Origin: JAJDIA01 sp031555505
Lineage (GTDB): Bacteria; Bacteroidota; Bacteroidia; Bacteroidales; Tannerellaceae
Length of the DNA stretch: 20,343 nt
Assembly (NCBI GenBank): GCA_031555505.1
Contig: JAVBUH010000002.1
Coordinates: forward strand, 1-20,343
Direction of reading: 5' to 3'
Made by a program: the position numbers and the translations under genes. The first letter of the stretch is position 1. Each line of letters opens with the position of its first letter. The notes beneath the pieces are model-generated. The model ran no database searches and had not been told where the DNA came from. It saw nothing but the letters and a program-made list of their open reading frames with translations. Of the stretch, positions 14,613-20,343 are shown in pieces.

Positions 14613-16094
14613 ATGTCAAACATTTCAAGAAGAACCTTTCTTCAAAGAGGAGCAACTGCAGCTGCTGCATTGACAATTGTTCCGAACACTATTTTAGGTA
14701 AGAGCCACGGCTATACGGCTCCCACCGATAAGTTGAACATCGCCGGTATCGGTATCGGAGGTATGGGTAATTCTAACCTGCGTAACATGCAAACGGAAAA
14801 CTTTGTTGCCCTTTGCGACGTGGACTGGAAATATTCCAAACCGGTATTCGACCATTATTCCCAAGCTAAGAAGTATTGGGACTATCGTAAGATGTACGAC
14901 GAAATGGGTAAGTCCATCGATGCTGTGATGGTAGCCACGGCCGACCACACACACTGTATCATTGCTGCCGACGCTATTTCTATGGGCAAGCATGCGTATG
15001 TACAGAAACCGTTGACCCACTCTGTTTATGAATCTCGTCTGTTGACCAAATTGGCTGATAAGTACCAGGTTGCAACCCAGATGGGTAACCAGGGCTCTTC
15101 TGCTATTGGCGTTGACTTGGTTTGCGAATGGATCTGGAATGGCGAAATTGGTGAAGTAACAAAGGTAGAAGCCTTTACAGACCGTCCTATTTGGCCGCAA
15201 GGACTGATGACTCCGGAAAAAGCCGACAAGATTCCTTCTACATTGAACTGGGATTTGTTTACAGGTCCGGCTCAAATGCGTCCGTACAACGCCCTTTATC
15301 ATCCTTGGAACTGGCGCGGCTGGTGGGCGTATGGTACAGGTGCGTTGGGTGATATGGCCTGCCACATCCTGCATCCGGTATTTAAAGGCTTGAAACTGGG
15401 TTATCCTACAAAAGTACAGGGTTCGTCTACACTGCTGTTGCAAGACTGCGCTCCGCAGGCTCAGCACGTGAAACTGGTATTCCCCGCTCGCGACAATATG
15501 GCGAAGGTAGCCCTTCCTGAAGTAGAAGTACACTGGTATGACGGTGGTTTGAAACCTGATATGCCATGTGGATGGCCTGCTGGTAAGAACATGAACGACA
15601 GCGGTGGTGCTGTAATCTTCCACGGAACGAAAGACACGCTGATCTGCGGTTGCTACGGTGTGAATCCGTTCTTGCTGTCTGGTCGCAAACCGAACGCTCC
15701 GCAGGTATGCCGCCGGGTAGACAAAGCGATGGAAGGTGGTCACGAACAAGACTGGATCCGCGCATGTAAAGAAAGCGCAGGTAGCCGCGTGAAGACGAAA
15801 TCTGACTTCTCTGAAGCAGGTCCGTTCAACGAAATGGTAGTGATGGGTGTATTGGCCGTTCGTTTGCAGAACCTGAACAAGGAACTGTTGTGGGATGGCC
15901 CGAACATGAAGTTCACCAACCTTACGGACAACGAAGAGATCCGCATCGTAATCAAAGACGGTTTCACTATTAAAGACGGTCACCCGAGCTTCAAAAAAGA
16001 CATGACCGATCCGATCAACGCAAAGAAATTTGCCGAAGAACTGATCAAGCACAATTATCGTGATGGTTGGAAGTTGGTTGATATGCCCAGATAA
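14613..16094 (+). CDS. Exported Gfo/Idh/MocA family oxidoreductase (twin-arginine signal)
   Basis: This 493-residue NAD(P)-dependent sugar oxidoreductase starts with a twin-arginine-type signal (SRRTFLQRG, Arg6-Arg7, then an Ala-rich segment). It is therefore exported folded, probably with its cofactor bound. The Rossmann fold has GIGIGGMG at 45-52, and the acid of the NAD-binding strand is in LCDVD near 67-71. At the usual Glu-Lys-Pro position it reads VQKPL (Gln131, Lys132, Pro133), as in several Bacteroidetes members. The C-terminal half has the longer insert (GPAQMRPYNALYHPWNWRGW near 217-236) typical of secreted forms. It is co-transcribed with the DUF1080 gene 27 nt downstream. By analogy with keto-glycoside pathways it may oxidise a sugar C3 hydroxyl; that is inference. 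Substrate unknown. Confidence 0.9.
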   Translation: MSNISRRTFLQRGATAAAALTIVPNTILGKSHGYTAPTDKLNIAGIGIGGMGNSNLRNMQTENFVALCDVDWKYSKPVFDHYSQAKKYWDYRKMYDEMGKSIDAVMVATADHTHCIIAADAISMGKHAYVQKPLTHSVYESRLLTKLADKYQVATQMGNQGSSAIGVDLVCEWIWNGEIGEVTKVEAFTDRPIWPQGLMTPEKADKIPSTLNWDLFTGPAQMRPYNALYHPWNWRGWWAYGTGALGDMACHILHPVFKGLKLGYPTKVQGSSTLLLQDCAPQAQHVKLVFPARDNMAKVALPEVEVHWYDGGLKPDMPCGWPAGKNMNDSGGAVIFHGTKDTLICGCYGVNPFLLSGRKPNAPQVCRRVDKAMEGGHEQDWIRACKESAGSRVKTKSDFSEAGPFNEMVVMGVLAVRLQNLNKELLWDGPNMKFTNLTDNEEIRIVIKDGFTIKDGHPSFKKDMTDPINAKKFAEELIKHNYRDGWKLVDMPR

Positions 16095-16121
16095 TCGTAC
16101 AATTAATAATTTATATCTGAA

Positions 16122-17039
16122 ATGAAAAAAGTAATAGTTTTAGCAAGTGCAGCTGTTATGATGGGTTCATTGGTTTCTTGTGGTGGCGGAAGCAACATTG
16201 CCGTACCCGCCCAACCGTGGGAAGATATCACAATCCAGACACAGGAAACACCTGTGACTCCGGCAGATACAGTAATCCCCGCTTATACCATTCTGGATAA
16301 AACCCAGTATGACCTGGCTAAGTTTGACTTGGACAAGGATGGTTACTATATCCTGTTCGACGGGAAGACCTTAAATGGCTGGCGTGGTTACGGACGTGAC
16401 AATGCGCCCAAACGCTGGGAGGTTGACTTGGCTGAAGGTGCCATCAAGTTTGTTGGCTCTGGTGCCGGTGAAGCGCAAGCCAGCGATGGCGGCGACCTGA
16501 TCTTCGGTCACAAGTTCAAGAATTTCGAACTGTCTATTGACTGGAAGTGTGCCAAGGGTTCAAACTCTGGTATTTTCTACCTGGCGCAGGAAATTAAAGC
16601 GCAGGATCCGAAGTCTGGTGAAATGCGTTTGGAGCCGATCTATATCTCTGCTCCCGAAAGCCAGGTGTTGGATAACGCCAATCACCCGGATGCCAAGATG
16701 GGTGTTGACGGCAACCGTATGTCTTCTTCCTTGTATGACATGATCCCGGCCAAACCGCAGAACCAGAAACCGTTCGGCGAATGGAACAATACTACGATCA
16801 CTGTTTTCAAGGGTACTGTATTGCACCAGCAGAATGGCGTCAATGTGGTTGAATACCATCTCTGGACTCCGCAGTGGCAGGAATTGCTCGACAAAAGCAA
16901 ATTCAGCAAAGACAAATGGCCGTTGGCTTACGAACTGTTGTTGAACTGCGGTGGTGCAAACCACGAAGGTTACATCGGTCTCCAGGATCATGGCGACGAT
17001 GTATGGTTCCGCAATATCAAAGTTAAAATCCTGGACTGA
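16122..17039 (+). CDS. DUF1080 (3-keto-disaccharide hydrolase family) lipoprotein
   Basis: The 305-residue product has a lipoprotein signal (MKKVIVLASAAVMMGSLVSC, Cys20 as the lipid-modified residue) followed by GGGSN. This lacks the acidic run of the Bacteroidetes surface-export signal, so a periplasmic-facing lipoprotein is likely. The DUF1080 domain runs from about residue 70 to the end. It starts with YYILFDGKTLNGWRGYG, has a concanavalin-like core with KGSNSGIFYLAQE, and closes with GYIGLQDHGDDVWFRNIKV, the family's usual C-terminus. Members of this Pfam family hydrolyse or eliminate 3-keto-glycosides made by Gfo/Idh/MocA enzymes. Pairing with the oxidoreductase upstream supports that role. 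A strong terminator follows 35 nt after the stop. Confidence 0.9.
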   Translation: MKKVIVLASAAVMMGSLVSCGGGSNIAVPAQPWEDITIQTQETPVTPADTVIPAYTILDKTQYDLAKFDLDKDGYYILFDGKTLNGWRGYGRDNAPKRWEVDLAEGAIKFVGSGAGEAQASDGGDLIFGHKFKNFELSIDWKCAKGSNSGIFYLAQEIKAQDPKSGEMRLEPIYISAPESQVLDNANHPDAKMGVDGNRMSSSLYDMIPAKPQNQKPFGEWNNTTITVFKGTVLHQQNGVNVVEYHLWTPQWQELLDKSKFSKDKWPLAYELLLNCGGANHEGYIGLQDHGDDVWFRNIKVKILD

Positions 17040-17073
17040 TCCGGATATCCTATTAAACTCTAAATCATGGAAC

Positions 17074-17115
17074 TACCCGAAGCTTGGCTATATGTTTAGG
17101 CTTCGGGTATTTTTA
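17074..17115 (+). terminator. Intrinsic terminator after the DUF1080 gene
   Basis: TACCCGAAGC (17074-17083) pairs perfectly over 10 bp with GCTTCGGGTA (17100-17109), with a 16-nt loop, and is followed by TTTTTAT. It separates the first oxidoreductase and DUF1080 from the DoxX and second oxidoreductase genes, either fully or as a read-through point. Confidence 0.85.
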
Positions 17116-17127
17116 TGTACGGAAACC

Positions 17128-17158
17128 TTGCTATGCTTCAGTTGCAAAAATAAATTGC
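17128..17158 (+). promoter_or_regulatory. Likely promoter for the doxX-oxidoreductase pair
   Basis: TTG (17128-17130), a 20-nt spacer and TAAATTGC (17151-17158) resemble the Bacteroidetes consensus, with two mismatches in the last three bases of the -7 box. It lies between the terminator and the ATG at 17210. Confidence 0.4.
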
Positions 17159-17209
17159 TCAGACTCAATTGTTTTTTTTAGACTAAAGAAATACCAAAAG
17201 AAAGAAAGA

Positions 17210-17716
17210 ATGAAAGCAGATTATAATTACTCAAAGGCTCAATTCACCTGGCTAATGGTGTTGCGCCTTTTTATCGGCTGGCATTTCATGTATGAAGGAA
17301 TGGTTAAGATTTTGAATCCGCATTGGACCTCTTTACCCTATTTGTTGGATTCGAAAGGCCCGGCCTCTTCATTCTTCATTGAGATGACCCAAAATGCCGA
17401 TTTAATGGTGTTGATCAACTACGCAAACGAATATGCGTTGTTGCTGATAGGCTTAGGATTAACGTTAGGGTTACTTTATCGTTTGTCATCCGTGTGCGGT
17501 ATGCTGTTACTTGCCATGTATACCCTGTCGCATCCCTCTTTTATCGGTGCAGTTTACATGATGCCGTTTGAAGGCTCTTATCTGTGGATTGATAAGAACC
17601 TGGTGGAACTGGCAGCCCTGGGATTGCTCTGTGTGTTCCCTACATCGCAGATATGCGGTTTCGACCGTATCTTAGGCCGTGTGTGTCCGTCGTTGGTTAA
17701 ACTTAAACTTATTTGA
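17210..17716 (+). CDS. DoxX family membrane protein
   Basis: The 168-residue protein shows four hydrophobic helices (about residues 13-31, 67-86, 91-108 and 129-145) with the DoxX-type start LRLFIGWHFMYEGMVKILNP. The open frame extends upstream to 17084, but that stretch is inside the terminator hairpin. The ATG at 17210, preceded by the purine-rich AAAGAAAGA, is therefore the start. DoxX relatives include the thiosulfate:quinone oxidoreductase subunit and other membrane proteins linked to quinone reduction or redox homeostasis. The stop is 2 nt before the next gene, so the two are co-translated. In this context it may deliver electrons from the periplasmic oxidoreductase to quinones; that is inference. 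Confidence 0.85.
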   Translation: MKADYNYSKAQFTWLMVLRLFIGWHFMYEGMVKILNPHWTSLPYLLDSKGPASSFFIEMTQNADLMVLINYANEYALLLIGLGLTLGLLYRLSSVCGMLLLAMYTLSHPSFIGAVYMMPFEGSYLWIDKNLVELAALGLLCVFPTSQICGFDRILGRVCPSLVKLKLI

Positions 17717-17718
17717 TC

Positions 17719-19374
17719 ATGTCAGAAGAAGTAAAAAAGGATCCCGAACAGGGACACGAGCCGGACAAAGGACGCAGAGACGCACTCAAGGCTATCGCCA
17801 CCGTACCGGTATTGGGTGCACTGGCCTATGGCGTGTACCAGAAACGTAAAGATGCATTGAAAGATCGTAAAATATCCGACGTGTTCCAGTTGAGTAACCG
17901 GGAGGCTTCTTATCTTGAGCCGCTAGCGGGTGGCCAGCAGATCCGCCTGGGTGTGATCGGCTTCGGTATTCGCGGCAAACAGTTGCTGCGTGCTGCCGGC
18001 TTTGCCGAACCGTCGTGGATCGATGCACGTATAGCTGATGCCAAAAAGAATAAGAACGATAGCCGCTATCAGCAGTATATGGAGCAAGACGACCTGAACA
18101 TCGTAATCAATGGCGTGTGCGACATCTTCGATGTCTTTGCCGACCAGGCTATACTTGCCTGCTCCAATATCAACCGTGAAGGAACGGGCGGTACATTCGG
18201 CAAAGCGCCGAAACGCTACCGCCACTATCAGGAATTGCTGGCAGCCGACGATATTGATGCCGTAATCATCGCCGCTCCCGACCACTGGCATGGGACCATG
18301 GCAATGGATGCTGCCAAAGCCGGCAAACATGTATATGTGGAGAAACCCATGTCGTGGACGGTTCCCGAAACCTATATGATCCGCGATGTGGTCAAAGAAG
18401 CGGGTATCGCTTTCCAATTAGGCCATCAGGGACGTCAGACTGACTGTTACCAGAAAGCCGAAGAAATTATCGGAAATGGTTTGTTGGGTAACGTCAACCT
18501 GATCGAGGTATGTACCAACCGTAACTCGCCCAACGGCGCTTGGGTATATGATATCATTGAAGGTTCCAATCCTACGACGATCGACTGGAAACAGTTTGAA
18601 GGTAACCCCGACCGTATCAAGGAATATATGGACTATATGATGAAGTATAAACTTGAGCGTTATGTCGGACCCGAAGAACGCAGCCAGTTCAGTCTCGAGC
18701 GCTTCTTCCGCTGGCGTTGCTGGTGGGATTACAGCACCGGACTGTCGGGCGACTTATTGACGCACGAATACGATGCCGTGAACCAGATCATGCACGTCGG
18801 TATTCCGCATTCGGCCACTTCGTCGGGCGGAATCTATTTCTTCAAAGATGGACGTACCGTGCCCGATGTGTTACAAACTACCTTCGAGTTCCCGAAGCAG
18901 AACATGACCATGCTTTATAGCGCCACCCTGGCCAGCAGCCGCAATCGTGGTAAAGTGTTCATGGGTACCGATGCTTCGATGGAGGTATCCAATATCCTCG
19001 AAATCACGGTCGACCGCGATTCACAACGCTATAAGGATAAGATTGCCCAGGGTGTGATCCCAACCGATAGCCCGTTCTATACGTATGTGCCGGGGCAAAG
19101 CAGTTCGGATACGGTGACATCGGCTACCGAGCTTTACTTTGCCAAACGTGGCCTTCTGTATACGTATGTAAACGGTAAACGTTACGATACCACCCACCTC
19201 CACATCCGTGAATGGCTGGAATGTATCCGTCAGAAGAAAACGCCGAGTTGCAACGTAGACCAGGCATTTGAAGAAGCCATCACAGCCCACATGGGAACAC
19301 GTGCCTACCTCGAAGGCCGTACCATGTACTGGGATCCTGAAAAGGAAGAAATTGTTCGCGGCGAGTTGGCCTGA
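17719..19374 (+). CDS. Membrane-anchored Gfo/Idh/MocA family oxidoreductase
   Basis: This 551-residue protein starts at the ATG at 17719; the frame extends to a TTG at 17713 that overlaps the doxX stop. The N-terminus has a charged stretch, then KGRRDALKAIATVPVLGALAYGVYQKRKD (Arg19-Arg20 and a helix to about residue 40) with no clear cleavage site. That suggests a twin-arginine-type, uncleaved membrane anchor. The Rossmann domain has IGFGIRG (80-86) after LGV. An insert with NINREGTGG (about 150-158) precedes the IDAVIIAAPDHWH strand, and VEKP (207-210) supplies the conserved Glu-Lys-Pro. The C-terminal domain contains FFRWRCWWDYSTGLSGDLLTHEYD, typical of the long Bacteroidetes forms. It ends 34 nt before an intrinsic terminator. 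Substrate unknown. Confidence 0.9.
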   Translation: MSEEVKKDPEQGHEPDKGRRDALKAIATVPVLGALAYGVYQKRKDALKDRKISDVFQLSNREASYLEPLAGGQQIRLGVIGFGIRGKQLLRAAGFAEPSWIDARIADAKKNKNDSRYQQYMEQDDLNIVINGVCDIFDVFADQAILACSNINREGTGGTFGKAPKRYRHYQELLAADDIDAVIIAAPDHWHGTMAMDAAKAGKHVYVEKPMSWTVPETYMIRDVVKEAGIAFQLGHQGRQTDCYQKAEEIIGNGLLGNVNLIEVCTNRNSPNGAWVYDIIEGSNPTTIDWKQFEGNPDRIKEYMDYMMKYKLERYVGPEERSQFSLERFFRWRCWWDYSTGLSGDLLTHEYDAVNQIMHVGIPHSATSSGGIYFFKDGRTVPDVLQTTFEFPKQNMTMLYSATLASSRNRGKVFMGTDASMEVSNILEITVDRDSQRYKDKIAQGVIPTDSPFYTYVPGQSSSDTVTSATELYFAKRGLLYTYVNGKRYDTTHLHIREWLECIRQKKTPSCNVDQAFEEAITAHMGTRAYLEGRTMYWDPEKEEIVRGELA

Positions 19375-19408
19375 TCAACAACCGTTACATTTTCGAATCA
19401 ACTATACC

Positions 19409-19449
19409 AGGAGGGTATCTGCAATGGCCGGATACCCTTCTCGTTTTTA
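19409..19449 (+). terminator. Intrinsic terminator after the second oxidoreductase
   Basis: AGGAGGGTATC (19409-19419) pairs with GATACCCTTCT (19431-19441) over 11 bp with one G-U pair, then CGTTTTTA follows. It ends the doxX-oxidoreductase unit. Confidence 0.8.
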
Positions 19450-19566
19450 TCCGTGTGGGATAAGATTCCCGTGTGGGTAGATTCATCTTTATCCCGATAT
19501 GGAGGTTTGGCAATCCCGCAATCGCCACAAAAAAGATAATAATGATCCAAAACGATCGTCATACTG

Positions 19567-19617
19567 TTCGTTTAGGAACATCATAATCTTCGTTTAGGAG
19601 CATTATGATCTTTTTTT
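19567..19617. repeat. Two-copy 22-bp tandem repeat with terminator-like hairpin
   Basis: TTCGTTTAGGAACATCATAA and TTCGTTTAGGAGCATTATGA begin at 19567 and 19589, exactly 22 bp apart. Across them ATCATAAT (19580-19587) pairs with ATTATGAT (19602-19609) and is followed by seven Ts, so the pair also looks like a terminator on the plus strand. A third TCGTTTAGG is at 19820-19828. Confidence 0.6.
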
Positions 19618-19707
19618 CGGGAGACGATGGTGATTTGGAAGGCCAATCTTGCTGATAGAAAGCCGATCGTTCCACCGGCTGCTTCTACACGGGCGAGATA
19701 CCTGATT

Positions 19708-19828
19708 GAGGCCTGCGCCTCACCTGCTGCGAGGCGCACGTCTCAGTCGACTGAGGCGCAGGCCTCGTATAGGTCGAGGCGCAGGCCTCAAAGGAGTAAG
19801 GCGCAGGCCTCAACAGGCCTCGTTTAGG
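19708..19828. repeat. GC-rich interspersed repeat cluster
   Basis: The 14-mer GAGGCGCAGGCCTC occurs at 19753-19766, 19776-19789 and (first base changed) 19798-19811, with a 22-23 bp period. It occurs inverted at 19708-19721 and half-length at 19731-19738. A perfect palindrome CTCAGTCGACTGAG lies at 19742-19755. The inverted and direct copies can pair into a 14-bp stem. G+C is far above the surrounding DNA. It is not coding in any convincing frame. It looks like a REP-type intergenic repeat. Confidence 0.7.
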
Positions 19829-19919
19829 TAGCTCTGCATCTGCTCTTTCATCGGCAGGAACAGCACCCAAACCTGCCTTGCAGTGCATATCCATTCGCTA
19901 AAACTGCTTACACGAAAGT

Positions 19920-20152
19920 TGCTTTCACCCTGTCACTTTCTGCAGGTGGCCAATGAGTTAGAGTGAAAGGAGAGGCTTTTTCCCTGTTCTGCTGTCACCC
20001 TCCTATCACACCTTTTTCCAAAAACTGTCACTAAAATCAGGACGATATATCCCGGTATGCAGTGACAGCACAAGTGACAGCAAAACCGCTTTTTGAAGCT
20101 TTCTTTCACCCTAAGTGCCTGACTGACTGCAGAAAGTGACAGGGTGAAAGCA
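19920..20152. repeat. 233-bp module bounded by 26-bp perfect inverted repeats
   Basis: The arm at 19920-19945 (containing CTTTCACCCTGTCAC) is the exact reverse complement of 20127-20152. Inside, TGTCAC occurs at 19993 and 20026, with a further copy in the left arm at 19931. GTGACA occurs at 20062 and 20074, with a further copy in the right arm at 20136. The whole unit is therefore a nested dyad. There is no credible gene inside (the minus-strand open frame over it has repeat-derived, low-credibility sequence). I see no clear target-site duplication. It may be a MITE-like element or a replication/partition-type structure. Confidence 0.7.
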
Positions 20153-20301
20153 GATTTCCCCAATAAAACCGTATGATGAATAATTTGGCAGTTAATCATC
20201 ATATTTTGTTGAATTTGAATATTCAGGTTGGGTTGGAAAGCTGGCGGTGCTTCAAGTTTGGATTTGAATATAGCTTGAAGACTATCATGTAAATAGTAAA
20301 C

Positions 20302-20338
20302 AAGAGTAACTTGGCTCCCCGCCTAGACAGCTACTCTT
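20302..20338. repeat. Imperfect hairpin at the right edge
   Basis: AAGAGTA (20302-20308) pairs with TACTCTT (20332-20338). The inner GGC/GCC arms flank TCCCC, giving an interrupted stem. A 7-bp CTTCAAG/CTTGAAG dyad lies at 20250-20280. Nothing else is recognisable in 20153-20343. Confidence 0.4.
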
Positions 20339-20343
20339 TATAC

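Noticed and set aside
14694..16052. 452-codon open frame on the minus strand
   Set aside because: It lies wholly opposite the Gfo/Idh/MocA gene, which has clear motifs; the antisense frame is a codon-bias shadow without recognisable domains.
17084..17209. N-terminal extension of the DoxX gene to 17084
   Set aside because: The extra 42 codons begin in the terminator hairpin and contain a likely promoter; the ATG at 17210 starts at the conserved DoxX N-terminus.
19708..19828. Possible CRISPR array from the 22-23 bp periodic repeats
   Set aside because: Units are 14 bp with 8-9 bp gaps, occur in both orientations, and there are no cas genes.
19627..19894. 66-69 codon frames on both strands
   Set aside because: Their sequence (repeating EACAS/RRRPQ-like words) simply translates the GAGGCGCAGGCCTC repeats.
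19933..20202. 89-codon minus-strand open frame
   Set aside because: It is made of the inverted-repeat module, with Cys/Ser-rich repeat-derived sequence and no recognisable domain or start signals.

Overview
The window reads as a chromosomal segment of a Bacteroidales gut-type bacterium, probably Parabacteroides or a close relative. The reasons are recurrent Bacteroidetes-type promoters (-7 box TAnnTTTG, sometimes with a TTTG/TTG box 19-22 nt upstream), a single-polypeptide PurL of about 1230 residues, a DUF4492-cydA-cydB operon, a tiny protein that is little more than a type IX secretion (T9SS)-type C-terminal domain, and a Gfo/Idh/MocA-DUF1080 locus of Bacteroidetes style. The genus is an inference; no rRNA gene or other marker is present to fix it.

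Layout. (1) 1-2160 is a scarred accessory zone. It holds the N-terminal part of an AAA/DUF4143-type ATPase running off the left edge, a four-copy 23-24 bp repeat array resembling the end of an IS21-type insertion sequence, a small fragment of a type I restriction specificity gene (hsdS-like), a complete AAA/DUF4143 ATPase, and a decayed ORF. (2) 2162-6514 holds a minus-strand MmcQ/YjbR-family gene and, divergently, purL for purine synthesis. purL is preceded by a promoter, an inverted-repeat operator candidate and a short overlapping leader ORF. (3) 6690-10966 holds envelope and housekeeping genes: a probable outer-membrane protein, the tail of a dead gene, a periplasmic glycerophosphodiesterase, the mini T9SS-domain protein, RNase Z and a BamA-like beta-barrel protein. 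(4) 10967-11316 has no protein gene of normal size but carries a promoter, hairpin and intrinsic terminator suggesting a roughly 150-nt RNA. (5) 11317-14282 (minus) is the DUF4492-cydA-cydB operon for the high-affinity cytochrome bd oxidase, with a perfect 24-bp palindrome abutting its -7 box. (6) 14613-19374 (plus) holds an exported Gfo/Idh/MocA oxidoreductase, a DUF1080 lipoprotein, a DoxX-type membrane protein and a second, membrane-anchored Gfo/Idh/MocA oxidoreductase. A strong intrinsic terminator divides the first pair from the second. (7) 19375-20343 is gene-free but packed with repeats: a terminator, a 22-bp tandem repeat, a GC-rich interspersed repeat, and a 233-bp module bounded by 26-bp perfect inverted repeats.

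How the genes may work together. The most interesting locus is 14613-19374. DUF1080 proteins include 3-keto-glycoside hydrolases that act on sugars first oxidised by Gfo/Idh/MocA dehydrogenases. Two exported dehydrogenases, one DUF1080 lipoprotein and a DoxX membrane protein could form an oxidative, non-classical glycan-cleaving pathway in the periplasm, with DoxX passing electrons to the quinone pool. The divergently placed cytochrome bd operon would be a natural terminal oxidase, though that link is only positional.
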